Positions 35,301 through 45,695 of a DNA stretch of 64,000 nucleotides are shown piece after piece. The first letter of the stretch is position 1, and the number at the start of each line of letters is the position of its first letter. The position numbers were made by a program, and so were the translations under genes. This DNA comes from Myxocyprinus asiaticus. Lineage: Eukaryota; Chordata; Actinopteri; Cypriniformes; Catostomidae. The notes beneath the pieces were generated by a model, which was not told the origin of the DNA, searched no databases, and saw only the letters and a program-made list of their open reading frames with translations. The stretch lies in assembly GCF_019703515.2 (NCBI RefSeq), contig NC_059349.1, positions 25,726,744 through 25,790,743 of the forward strand, in the 5' to 3' direction.

Positions 35301-38300
35301 CTTTGTCTCACAAAGTAATAACAGTTATCAGTAACAATGTTTCTTTAAATGTGAAGAGCTAATGAGAGTTCAATGCTGTGTATGCCATCGGAACAGAACC
35401 AGGAGAATGATATGCTGAAGGACCTCCTCAAGGCTAATGTGGAGAAATCGGTGAAGATGGAGGTTTATAGTACAAAGACCATGAGGCTGCGGGAATTGGA
35501 GGTGGTTCCTAGCAACATGTGGGGGGGCCAGGGACTTCTGGGGGCCAGTGTCCGCTTCTGCAGCTTTCAAGGAGCCAATGAAAATGTCTGGCATGTTCTA
35601 GTAAGTGATCTTTGTGTTTAGGGTATCTTGTTTGTTTCCATTAATTACTTTGGCTTTTTCAAAACCAGGCTACTTTGTTTATTCTTTGTATTATTATTTT
35701 GCCTTCGTAATTTTTAGGATGTGGAGCCAAGTTCACCTGCAGCATTGGCCGGATTCAGGGAACATGCAGATTTTATTGTCGGAGCTGACCAAGTTCTGCA
35801 AGATGTAAGGAGGGAATTATATTTTTTTGTGAATGCTTGATTGTTATTTTCAGAGGAAGAAAAAGCTGTGCAGTACATTTTAGTTATATTAAAGGGATAT
35901 CACTTCAAGCAATGATTTAATTTCCCAACAGTCAGAGGACTTCTTCTCACTTATTGAAGCACATGAGGGGAAGCCACTGAAGCTTCTGGTCTATAATACA
36001 GAGACGGATAAATGCAGGGAGGTGGTTGTGACACCAAATGGTGCCTGGGGGGGAGAAGGCAGGTAATAACCCTGTTACTAAGGATATTATACCTTAAAGG
36101 GATAGTTCACCCACAAATGAAAATTCTCTCATTATTTATGCACCCTCATGCCATCCCAGATGTGTATGACTTTCTATCTTTTGCAGAACACAAACAAAGA
36201 CTTTTAGAAGAATATCTCAGCTCTGTAGGTCCATACAATGTAAGTGAATGGTGACCAGAACTTTGAAGCTCCAAAAGGCACACAAAGGCAGCATAAAATT
36301 AATCTATATGAGTGCAGTGTTTAAATTTATGACCAAAGTCAACCCTGACTCTTATATAGGTTTTTAATGACTCTACCTTTTAACATATTTTTACTTGTTT
36401 TTCGCCATGAAAATAGCCATGGAAGCTGGCATGGCATAAAATCAATAACTAACTAACCATTCACTTACATTGTATGGACCTACAGAGCTGAGATATTCTT
36501 CCAAAAATCTTTGTTTATGTTCTGCAGAAGAAAGAAAGTCATACACATCTGGGAGGCATGAGGGTGAGTAAATGATGAGAGAATTTTCATTTTTGGGTGA
36601 ACTAAGTCCTGACCCAGCCCTTATTGTGCACTTTTGAGTAATAATTCAAGGAACTGTCTCCTCCAGAGCTTTTGATAAACTTTATTTGTTTTTGCCTCAA
36701 GTCTTGGTTGTGGCATTGGATATGGCTACTTGCACCGAATCCCTGCACGACCTGACAGCCCAAAATCGGAAAATGTCAGTCATCATATTTCTCCTGTGGC
36801 AGGGACCCCAGAGCAAGAACCTCCTACAAATGGATTCACAGAGGTAGTTTATTTATTTGTATATAAGACTGTGGTATTCTGCATCCAATGTTTGGGTACA
36901 TTCATAAATTGGGACAACATGTTTGGTAAATACTTAGCAGTGTACAGTACATTCAGAAAGTATTCAGACCCCTTAATTTTAGCAGCATTAATCTAAAATG
37001 CTTTAAATTATTTAAAAAAAAATTCACGTCAATCTACACACCATACCCCATAATGGCAAAGCAAAAACCAGATTTTTTATTAAAAAGAGAAAACTGAAAT
37101 ATCACATTGACATAAGTATTCAGACCCTTAACTCAGTACTTTCACTGGTGGCCAAAAGTTTGGAATAATGTAAAAATTTGCTGTTTCGGAAGGAAATTGG
37201 CACTTTAATTCACCATAGTGGCATTCAACTGATCACAAAGTATAGTCAGGACTTTTGGCCGCCAGTGTAGTTGAAGCACCTTTGGCAGCGATTACAGCCT
37301 CAAGTCTTTTTGGGTATGATGCGACAAGCTTTGCACACCTGGATTTGGGGATTTTCTGCCATTCTTCTCTGCAGATCCTCTCAAGCTCTGTCAGGTTGGA
37401 TGGGGACCGTCGGTAGACAGCCATTTTCATGTCTCTCCAGAGGCTGGGCTCTGGGCTCTGGCTGGGCCACTCAATGACATTCACAGAGTTGTCCCGTAGC
37501 CACTCTTGCATTGTCTTGGCTGTATGCTTAGGGTCATTGTCCTGTTGGAAGGTGAGCCTTTGGCACAGTCTGAGGTCCTGAACGCTCTGGGCCAGGTTTT
37601 TATTAAGGATATCTCTGTATTTTGCTGCATTCAGCTTTCTTTCAACCCTGACCAGTCCCCCAGTCCCTGCCTCTGAAAAACACCCCCACAGCGTGATGCT
37701 ACCACCACCATGCTTCACCGTTGGGATGGTATTGCGCAGGTGATGAGCGGTGCCTGGTTTCCTCCAGACATGATGTTTGGAATTGAGTCCAAACAATTCA
37801 ATCTTTGTTCCATCAGACCAGAGAATCTTGTTTCTCACAGTCTGAGAGTCCTTTAGGTGCTTTTTATGTGTCTTGCACTGAGGAGAGGCTTTCGTCTGGT
37901 CACTCTGCCATAAAGCCCAGATCGGTGGAGTGTTGCAGTGATGGTTGTCCTTATGCAAGTTTCTCCTATCTCCACACATGTTCTCTGGAGCTCAACCAGT
38001 GTGACCATTGGGTTCTTGGTCACCTCTCTTACCAAGGCCCTTCTCTCCCGACTGCTCAGTTTGGCTGGGCAGCCAGCTCTAGGAAGAGTCCTGGTTATTC
38101 CAAACGTCTTCCATTTAAGAATTATGGAGGACACTGTGCTCTTGGGACCTTTCAGTGCAGCCGAATTGTTTTTTTTGTTGCCTTCCCCAGATCTGTGCTT
38201 CAACACAATCCTGTCTCCGAGCTCTGCAGGCAGTTCTTTTGACCTCATAGCTTGGTTTTTGCTCTGATATGCATTTTCAGCTGTGAAACCTTGTATAGAC

Positions 38301-40244
38301 AGGTGTGTGCCTTTCCAAATCATGTCCAATCAATTGAATTTTCCACAGGTGGACTCCAATCAAAGTGTAGAAACATCTCAAAGATGATCCAGAGAAATTT
38401 GATGCACCTGAGCAACATTTCTAGTGTCATAGCAAAGGGTCTGAATACTTGCAGTATGTCAATGTGATATTTAAGTTTTTTCTTTTTAATAAATTTGCAA
38501 AGTTATCATATATCTGGGTTTTCCTTTATCATTATGGGGCATGAAGTGTAGATTGATGTGATCTTTTTAATTTTATTTATTTATTTTAAAGCATTTTAGC
38601 ATTTATCTGAATAATTTCTGAATGCACTGTAAATGATATGGACATCCCCAGGTGTCCCTAATGGCAGCATCCCGTCAGGCTGTGAGTGGTTTGGATCTTG
38701 ACACACCACTGCCACCTCCTATTCAAAGAGTCATGGACCCTGGTAAGGCAGCAAAATATAGACTTCATTTTCCTGAAGGTTCTGAAAGTAAACATATCTA
38801 AACACCTTTTTAACAAGATATATTTAAGTGAATAAATGTGCCAGTGCAGTAAGATAAAATAAATTTATTTTCTAAATATCTTATGCAGTGTTGCTTTAGT
38901 ATATGTATCTTGTTTTAAGGATTTTTAGCCATTGTTTTGTAAAACAAGAGTCATTTAAAACTTATTAAGAACCTAAAGTAAGGTGCCTGGGTAGCTCAGC
39001 AAGTATTGACGCTGACTACCACCCCTGGAGTCATGAGTTTGAATCCAGGGCGTGCTGAGTGATTCCAGCCAGGTCTCCTAAGCAACCAAATTGGCCCGTT
39101 GCTAGGGAGGGTAGAGTCACATGGGGTAACCTCCTCGTGGTCGTGATTAATGGTTCTTGCTCTCAGTGGGGCACGTGGTAAATTGTGCATGGATCGCAGA
39201 GAGTAGCATGAGCCTCCACATACTGTGAGTCTCCATGGTGTCATGCACAGCGAGCCATGTGATAAGATGCGTGGATTGACTGTCTCAGAAATGGAGGCAA
39301 CTGAGACTTGTCCTCTGCCACCCTGATTAAGGTGAGTAACCACGCCACCACGAGGACCTACTAAGTAGTGGGAATTGGGCATTCCAAATTGGGGAGGAAA
39401 AGGGGATAAAAAAAAGAACAACAAAAAAGAACCTAAAGTAAATTTTTGGGTTATAGTGTACGTTTTCTGTAGAACAAGAATCATTATAAAGTCATCGTAA
39501 TGTACCAGAGCACTGTTTCCTCCAGGTTTCTCAGATCAGTCTGAAGTGGCTATGATGAATTCTGAGATGTCAGACATGGCAGACCGACTCGACCTATCTG
39601 TTTCTTCCATTGACATGACAAGCACATCCCTGGCTGTTCGAGAGGACATTGACATATCAGGTGTCGGTAAGGCAGCCTTACTAATTTGATCAACAGAATT
39701 CAGCCTGTGAAGTCACTGAATTGAGTGAATGAAATTTGCAAAACATGTCTCATATTTTGCAGAAGAGCTACATGACAGTGAGATTCCTTACAGTGATCCT
39801 AAGGAGATTACAGAGGAATCTCCTTCTGCAGATTTGATCTCCTCAGTTGTAGAAGAGCCTTCACCACCACCTTCACATGTTTATCTCTCGCACCCTCAAT
39901 TCCCTAATACACTACTTGATCATAATATGCCGATAGACATGTCATCTTTGGTGAATTCTTCAATTCCATCTTTTGACTCTGTGCCTCCTATAGACATCTC
40001 TTCCCTGCATATTGACCGTGCTGCCCTTCGCCTCCAGTCTTCTGCCCTGCCTGCAAAATATCCCTTACAACCCAATGAGTTCTCAAGTCTTCCCTCAAAA
40101 ACTGATGGTTTCAATCAGGGCTTTTCTGAAGAGACACAGTCTCTGAAGATTAGCTTATTTGAAAGTGAAGTGGAGAGGGTATCCTCTGATCTGTTGTCTC
40201 CTGATTCCTGTGCAGAAATCAAAGACGGAGCTGCTCTTCAGTAG
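26357..40244 (+). CDS. gorasp1: Golgi reassembly-stacking protein 1 (GRASP65)
   Basis: Nine coding exons: 26357-26419, 35136-35216, 35397-35600, 35718-35804, 35932-36062, 36702-36843, 38652-38742, 39526-39666 and 39763-40244; 473 aa. All have GT/AG sites and phases fit. Exon 1 is small and 8.7 kb from exon 2; it encodes [20 protein letters not shown], with Gly2 as the expected myristoylation site. Residues about 15-203 form the GRASP domain (two PDZ-like repeats): [53 protein letters not shown], then [32 protein letters not shown]. After it comes a Ser/Pro-rich regulatory tail with [12 protein letters not shown]. The protein tethers cis-Golgi membranes by self-association and binds GM130. [15 protein letters not shown] and tail sequences favour GORASP1 over GORASP2, as does the csrnp1 neighbour. 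Confidence 0.95.
27246..27465 (-). mobile_element. tRNA-derived SINE of V-SINE type
   Basis: Read on the minus strand: a tRNA-like head with A-box TAGCTCAGCAGTTAAGG and B-box GGTTCAAGCCCC, then the conserved central segment CCCTTGAGCAAGGCCCTTGA, then GGGATATGTGAAAAAGAAGA and an A-rich tail. About 220 bp. Polymerase III promoter elements are present but degenerate. Confidence 0.75.
27466..27508 (-). repeat. L1 ORF2 fragment, antisense copy
   Basis: The complement of AGAAACTTTGTGGAACCATT and AGAACTCCCTAAATTCTA from the L1 at about 29,540-29,580 (about 41 bp). It abuts the head of the V-SINE. Confidence 0.65.
27747..27872 (+). repeat. 126-bp L1 ORF2 fragment, sense copy
   Basis: Matches 29511-29636 of the nearby L1 with only a few mismatches and no gap. 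It starts TCCACGTCTTCG and ends CTGCCTACAGGCA. It lies outside the L1, 258 bp before its left target duplication. Confidence 0.85.
28282..29010 (+). pseudogene. L1 ORF1p, interrupted
   Basis: Starts [17 protein letters not shown] hydrophobic heptad-like region ([18 protein letters not shown]) suits the ORF1p coiled coil. [15 protein letters not shown] is the start of the RNA-recognition-like domain, and [19 protein letters not shown] with [10 protein letters not shown] is the carboxy-terminal domain. Two in-frame TGA codons (28546-28548 and near 28,675), the second probably from a CGA codon by CpG decay, and a frameshift near 29,008 break it. In the family ORF1p is a nucleic-acid chaperone that coats the L1 RNA. 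Confidence 0.8.
29110..32011 (+). pseudogene. L1 ORF2p reverse transcriptase and C-terminal segment, broken
   Basis: 29110-29579 is the linker before the reverse transcriptase. The frame 29594-31060 (488 codons) carries the finger/palm motifs [40 protein letters not shown] and the catalytic YADDILLF, then the thumb and GGLGLPKI. Later frames (31023-31343, 31589-32011) end in [18 protein letters not shown], the Cys/His segment of L1 ORF2p. No apurinic endonuclease domain is present. Frameshifts occur near 29,580, 31,040 and 31,340, and an A-run is at 31,490-31,506. Confidence 0.85.
33984..34992. mobile_element. Palindromic MITE, full-length copy with nested hAT MITE
   Basis: Left terminus CAGTTAGCACATGTACGTC, right terminus GATGTATGTATGCTATCTG. 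Two arms of roughly 250 bp are inverted copies around a short loop near 34,675-34,735. The left arm is split by the 413-bp insertion at 34061-34473. Removing that gives about 600 bp. The half-copies at 12962-13241 and 14905-15187 belong to the same family. It lies in gorasp1 intron 1, ending about 140 bp before exon 2. Confidence 0.7.
34061..34473. mobile_element. hAT-type MITE nested in the palindromic MITE
   Basis: 8-bp duplication ATTCTAAT (34053-34060 and 34474-34481). Inverted ends TAGTGGTAGACCGAT and ATCGGTCGACCTCTA. 413 bp, non-coding, interior rich in ATCGG motifs. Confidence 0.8.
36094..36605. mobile_element. hAT-type MITE, copy 4, in gorasp1 intron 5
   Basis: Left end TTAAAGGGATAGTTCACCC; right side TTTTGGGTGAACTA, then the last bases diverge. 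Occupies most of the 639-bp intron 36063-36701. An extra segment of about 120 bp around 36,340-36,460 is not family sequence. Confidence 0.8.
37143..37267. mobile_element. 125-bp MITE nested in the Tc1 element
   Basis: Inverted ends CACTGGTGGCCAAAAGT and ACTTTTGGCCGCCAGTG. It lies in the untranslated part of the Tc1-like element, just before the transposase stop. Confidence 0.75.
37233..38329 (-). pseudogene. Tc1-like transposase, frameshifted
   Basis: Amino-terminal part 38329-37853 ([51 protein letters not shown]). After a frameshift the catalytic part runs 37979-37233 with [14 protein letters not shown] (first Asp), [14 protein letters not shown] and [12 protein letters not shown] (second Asp). 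The segment expected to carry the catalytic Glu ([11 protein letters not shown] type) is shortened to SPEPSLWRD, so the triad is damaged as well as the frame. Related to the element at 58048-59692. Confidence 0.85.
38982..39426 (+). mobile_element. tRNA-derived SINE in gorasp1 intron 7
   Basis: Flanked by a perfect 15-bp target duplication AAGAACCTAAAGTAA (38967-38981 and 39427-39441). The head GGTGCCTGGGTAGCTCAGC carries the A-box and GAGTTTGAATCC the B-box. The body contains CCAAATTGGCCCGTTGCTAG and CCACCACGAGGACCTA, and the tail is A-rich. The perfect duplication implies a fairly recent insertion. It makes up over half of the 783-bp intron. Confidence 0.9.
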
Positions 40245-41860
40245 TGACACTACTACTAAGTACCATGTTGTATCACTATCTTGTTTACAAAATTGCTTAA
40301 CAATCATTGGTAGAATCAGGTCTTGGGCTGTTGTGTGCTTTTTGAACAGTTGGGTGTTGTTCATCTTACCTTTTTATTTTACATTTGCGTGCAAGTAGCC
40401 AGGATGCCTGTAGGATATTTGAATGTGAGTAGGCCATTGTTTTACATTTTGTAGATCATAATTTAGAAGATAATATTTTTATGTAACTAATTTGGAAATT
40501 TTACTTTAGCTTGATTGATTAAACTCCACAAATAGTTTGGAAGCAGCATACCAAAAACTTAACTTTATTGACAGTTTTAACCATGTTAAAATTTGTAGTC
40601 ACGCTACTACCCAATCATTCATGGACTGCTGTCTTAAACTCATCACTCAGTATAGATCATCTCGTGTTATATTTAGCTAATGCCCCATTTGGTCAGCAAT
40701 CTGCACAGAGGATCTATAGAACACTAACACAGAATAGATATATTGCATATAGACATATTTTTTTTAGGTACAGCATTACATTGTTTTGGCTTCCTTTGTT
40801 ACATTTTTATCATTTACCTTTTAGAAGGACTCCATATATTTGCTTTTATTGCTTTTTTTTCTGTATTGTGGGAACGTTTGTTAAGGATAGTGCAAATTGT
40901 TATACTGGTCAAGGGTTTTGTATTTGTTTAGTGCTTTAAACCAAAATCTTTCTCTACTGGCCAAATAGAGTTTGATCATCATTTTTATGTGATTTTAGAA
41001 TCTTTTCATCACAAATATTTTATTTTAGTTTTTGTTACATAGTCTTCATCTGTATTGGAGTGATCGCTTATATGTGCTTTAGGTTGTAAAGAGTAAAATT
41101 GTATTTGTTTAGCATTTCGGTTGCCTGGTTAGGAAGTCAGTATAAGTAAAATGATCACTGAACTAAATCAACACTAAAGAAATGTTGTCATAGTAAAATA
41201 TGCTTTGACTATATATTGAGACATGGACTATTGCTGTTCACTTGTGGTTGGTAATTTATTGATCTGTGCAAATATGGAATAATGTCAGTAGAATGTATGT
41301 GTTGTTATGATTGAGTTGAATCATTAATGCCATATTCAATAAGAGTAGTGTCATACCCAGGTGTTTATTTTTATTAGCATTAGTAAAGGGAGTGCAAACT
41401 CAGAGAATACCTCATAGATCTTAAGTTCTTTGTGAAAACAAATTCTGAAACAGTTTCAGCAGTGAGTGAAGACTTTATATGTGTCTATATATAAGTGAAT
41501 CCAGCGAATATGAAGACAACAGTAATGGTATGTCACGAGGGAGAAGAGACAATGTTGGTTTGAATTTTCCTTCTTTTATATAAAAAAAATAAAATAAATG
41601 GTAGAATATCCTGTGTGTGAACACAAATGTATATTTTTGCAATTATTGTGATTAAGGAAAAAAAACAGAAAATGGTGTACCTACTCGAACTAAATTGTTG
41701 GTTTGTTTTGGAAAATATCAAATTGCAAAACCCCAGAACCCTACAGCAATAAAATCCGAAATAGGCCCATAAATTGTTAGTGGTGGTTTTTTTTCTTTTC
41801 TTTGTGTACTGTGGGTGTTGAAGGATATTGAATAAATGTTATGGCAGTGATATTTTGTTA
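40245..41860 (+). other. gorasp1: gorasp1 3' untranslated region and flank
   Basis: AT-rich non-coding sequence with no transposon ends. A good AATAAA lies at 41748-41753 (CAGCAATAAAATCC) and another at about 41,831. If the first is used the 3' untranslated region is about 1.5 kb. Confidence 0.5.
41748..41753 (+). promoter_or_regulatory. gorasp1: Candidate polyadenylation signal, gorasp1
   Basis: AATAAA about 1.5 kb after the stop, in otherwise unique AT-rich sequence. A second hexamer lies about 80 bp downstream. Confidence 0.45.
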
Positions 41861-42170
41861 AAGGAATATTCCGAGTTCAATACAAGTTAAGCTTAATCGG
41901 CACAAAACTGATTACCACAAAAATAAATTTTGACTCTGCCGTCCTTTTCTTTAAAAAAAGCTCAAATCTGAGTTACAGTGAGGAACTTACGGTGGAAGTC
42001 AATGGGGGCCAATCTGTAAATGTTAAAATACAATTTCAAAAGTAGCCACAAGACTTAATATGTGTGTTAACATGATTATAGTGTGATAAAATCACTTACT
42101 AACCTTTTCTGTGTGAAGTTATAACAGTTTTACAAATTCATTGCCATGACGATGTAATGTCAACAATTTA
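41858..42170. mobile_element. Left half of a palindromic MITE
   Basis: Starts TTAAAGGAATATTCCGAGTT and continues with GTGAGGAACTTACGGTGGAA and CCATGACGATGTAATGTCAA, a repeat I know from cyprinids in which the two halves are inverted copies. The complementary right half alone occurs at about 47,925-48,033. Confidence 0.6.
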
Positions 42171-44842
42171 ACCCTCCTATTGTGTTCAGAATCTGCATAC
42201 ACCTTTTGTATTCGCAGGTCAATTTTGACCCGTTGGAATTCAAGTTATGAATCATTAATAAGCCGATGGTTTTCATCTAAATCTATAGTGTAAATCATTA
42301 ATAGGTTCTTAACTGTTCAAATGTAAGAATATTGATATTTTTGGCATGTTAACAGACAAATATAAAAATGTATTTATTTAATTAATTTTATATAATATTT
42401 AGAAATTCTTTGACATTTCAAAATATACATTAACTACAGCAAAACCAGTGTGATAGTTGTGAAGACATCTTTTTTATCAACATTTCTGTGAAATGTTATC
42501 TACAAAGTATCATAATATACAATTTATATTAACATCTAATTTGATAATTACTAGTAATTTGAATGAATTTCCTATTACTCATAACTGCTCAATACAACTT
42601 GGTGGTCAAAAGTTATGAAACCAATTATATTCTTTTTCAACTTATCAAAACAACTGTACAACTTAAGTATACAACAGTAATATTTCTTTACTATGTTTTT
42701 AAGCAAAATCAATTTTATTTACTTGCATTCCGAATTTTGATGTGTGTGTGTATGCTTCAAACTGGTTTGGCATCAGTTGGCTGCAGAGTAAAATGTGGAC
42801 AATTTCCTCTTTCAAGCCCTATTTAGACTAATGTGTGCATAAACTTTTGCTCTAGCCACCAGGGGTGTAAAGTAATAGAGTAAAAATACTTATGTATAAT
42901 ACTTAGGTATTATTTTTGGGGATTTGTACTTTACTCAAGTGCAATTTAAACCGAATACTTGTACTTTTACTTAATTACATTTCCAAAGAAAAAATAGTAC
43001 TTTTTACTACAATTTTATCTCAACTTGAAAAGTATTCATTACAGTCTTACTGGACTGAAGCCACCTATTCACTGTATCTGTCAAATGACAGATGACAGAC
43101 CAGAGGTTAGTCGTTTCAAATGCAGTGTCGCACAGCGGCTGTGTGGAGTTCTGACTATCTGCAGAGGCAGAATTTCAGATCTGATTTGAGCTTCGGATAC
43201 ACTGAAATATTAGTGCGACTACATAGACCATAAATGACCTCCCAAATGAATGTGATGTATTCATTCACAATTATGAGCACAAAGCTAGAAACACTGACTG
43301 TTTTTGTCCTAAACTTTAATCAAAACACCTGCTACTTCAACAGATTTGAAATGTTCAGTTATGAAATGATCATTAACTGCAAATATATTGTATATAAAAA
43401 AAAAGTCTTTTGTAATTAAATGTGTACATGCCATTTATTTCTACACGGCTTCATATTTATACCATATCTATGAATTTCTACTCCTATTTACTAAATTATT
43501 ATTGTTGCTGTTGTTGTTAGTCAACTATTAATCATAATAATAACAACTGTAAAATCAGCAATGATAATGATGATAATGATGGAATCTAAGTAATTAATAA
43601 TTATGAATTTAATTGAATTCATCCATCTGCTCAACAGCAATATTTGGTAGCAAACCTCAGAAAACAATTCACGAAACCAACAATATTACTAACTTTCTTC
43701 AAAGCTTCATTTGATTTTTCTTTTTATCTTTCTCTATGTCTCAAGGGTCTGGGTTTATTGCAATTCATGAGTGCTTTCTCCCATGCAATGAACATTGTGT
43801 GACTGTGGCAACTTTTTGCTAAATAAAATTATGTGGTTCATTACACGTCTCAGGGCAGTTCCGAAGTCAAATGATATCCGGAACAGACAAGGTTTTTAAG
43901 GTTAATGTTCTATCTAGATTTAAATCAACAAAACCTACCTCCCTATACCCTAAACCTAAACCTAACAGATAGTGTCAGAAAAAGCAAATGTGACATGAAA
44001 AACTATTTCTGAAGCAACCACATCATTTTGTGGTACTTCTATGACACTTTCAGCTCACGTGTCGACTCGTGTGCACTTCAGGACTTGTACCCCTGTCCTT
44101 TGTATCTCATATGCAACACTCTTATCAGTTTGATAGCTACCACACAGTTTGATCACACTTAAACAACCTTGTAAATGTAGTTGGTTATGTAATGCAAACA
44201 TTAAAATGAGTCATGCGCTATAGTAAAAGTTTATATGTCATAAGATAGCATTGTGTTAGGAACAGAGCGAAAAGTGTTTATGAACTGATAATCTGCCATT
44301 TTACTCATGATTTGAGTGAAAGGGGGATAAATGTAATTGTTGTTTTAGCACCTCCAGTGTTCATTCCACCAGGAAATTGCTGTGTTATGTACAATAGGCC
44401 ACATAAAAATGTAGTTATTGTAAGATGATTCTATGACCAGGTTGAGAATGCCACTGGAGGAGAATTATAAAACAGTTTGATAAGAAGACTGAACTGTTTG
44501 AACCTCACCTCCAGTAGCTTAGTATGTCAGGGGCTGGGTATCCAGGACCACTTGTGATAAATTGCTCTTATTGAAACCAGTAAAAGAGAGAAAGTTCCTT
44601 GTCTGAGCTCATGAATTCTCTGTTTTCAGTGTGCATGTGAATGAATCCTTTAACCGCTTTTGTGTTTAAACTTTAGCATTTAAGTATCAACGGGAAAAGT
44701 TTGAGGTTAGTAAAGATTGAGGAACTTAAATCTCAAAGAGAATGTGCTGGTTTCCTAGCTCCATGTTTCTCTCCTAAGGGCCACAACTGTCCATTTCAGT
44801 ATTTCAGCATCTACATTTTTTTTTATTATTATTTGTTATAGG
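42171..44842. other. Intergenic, fragments of old repeats only
   Basis: No exon found. 42,176-42,240 resembles the end of a GTCAAAATTGACCC-type fish repeat, and 42,850-43,050 a GTAAAGTAA/GTACTTTACT-type repeat. The rest is AT-rich sequence without visible structure. Confidence 0.5.
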
Positions 44843-45687
44843 CAGGGTTTGAGAGCAACGAAATACAAGTAACAGGATTACGTATTTAAAATACAAAATA
44901 TAAGTAACTGTATTCCACTACAGTTACAATTTAAATCATTAGTATTTAAAATAGTTACATTCAAAAAGTATTTTGATTACTGAAGAGATTATTTACATTT
45001 TATTGTCATTTGTTTCATTTAATATTTAGTCCTTTCAGATGGAAAACATTTATACATACAAATGATGCGATCCAAAGTGCATTTGAACAGCGGTGAAACA
45101 CTTTCTTATGATGTGTTACATTCATACGAGCAGACAGAGAAGTAAGTTTGAAGTAAGTTTGGAGCAGAAGAAATAGAAATAAACCTTGTGTAAATTGTCA
45201 GTTTTAAGCTAAGCTAAAATGCTATTTCTAGCCATTTTACATGCACGTTACCAGGCACGATCATATTTTTTTATCAAGAAAATTCACGTTGGATCATAAT
45301 TTCTTTTTTCTAGTAAGACCTTTGATATTAGGGCAAAAATCATATTCTTGATAATAATTTTTTTTATTGTTTTCCTGTAAAAAATATCTGAAAATCCTTA
45401 AAACAAGATCAATTTGATTTATCTTGTTTTAGAAACAACACTGCATAAGATATTTAGGTTTTTCAGAGAATGTATTTTTAACATGTATTTTGTCTTACTG
45501 TACTGGCAGAGTTTTTATAGTCAAAACAAGTGAAAAAATCTACCAGTGCTGAAGAAGTAATCCAAAGTATTTAGAATACGTTACTGACCTTGAGTAATCT
45601 AACGGAATACATTACAAATTACATTTTACAGCATGTATTCTGTAATCTGTAGTGGAATACATTTCAAAAGTAACCCTCCCAACCCTG
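44843..45687. mobile_element. Non-autonomous hAT element, copy B
   Basis: 8-bp duplication GTTATAGG (44835-44842 and 45688-45695). Left end CAGGGTTTGAGAGCAAC, right end CTCCCAACCCTG. Aligns over its full 845 bp with 25241-26075, including ATGATGCGATCCAAAGTGCA and TTTTACATGCACGTTACCAG. Non-coding. Confidence 0.85.
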
Positions 45688-45695
45688 GTTATAGG

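Larger units (their letters stand above)
36945..38629 (-). mobile_element. Tc1-like transposon in gorasp1 intron 6
   Basis: TA flanks at 36943-36944 and 38630-38631. Left end CAGTACATTCAGAAAGTATT, right end the diverged complement (AATTTCTGAATGCACTG). 1685 bp including a 125-bp nested MITE. Transposase lies on the minus strand, opposite to gorasp1. The right end is 22 nt from the exon 7 acceptor. Confidence 0.85.

Noticed and set aside
38982..39070. A functional tRNA gene
   Set aside because: A- and B-boxes are present but the 15-bp target duplication, long body and A-rich tail show it is a SINE.
42850..43050. GTAAAGTAA / TACTTTACTCAAG repeat as a defined element
   Set aside because: Looks like a known dispersed fish repeat, but no ends or target duplication could be fixed.
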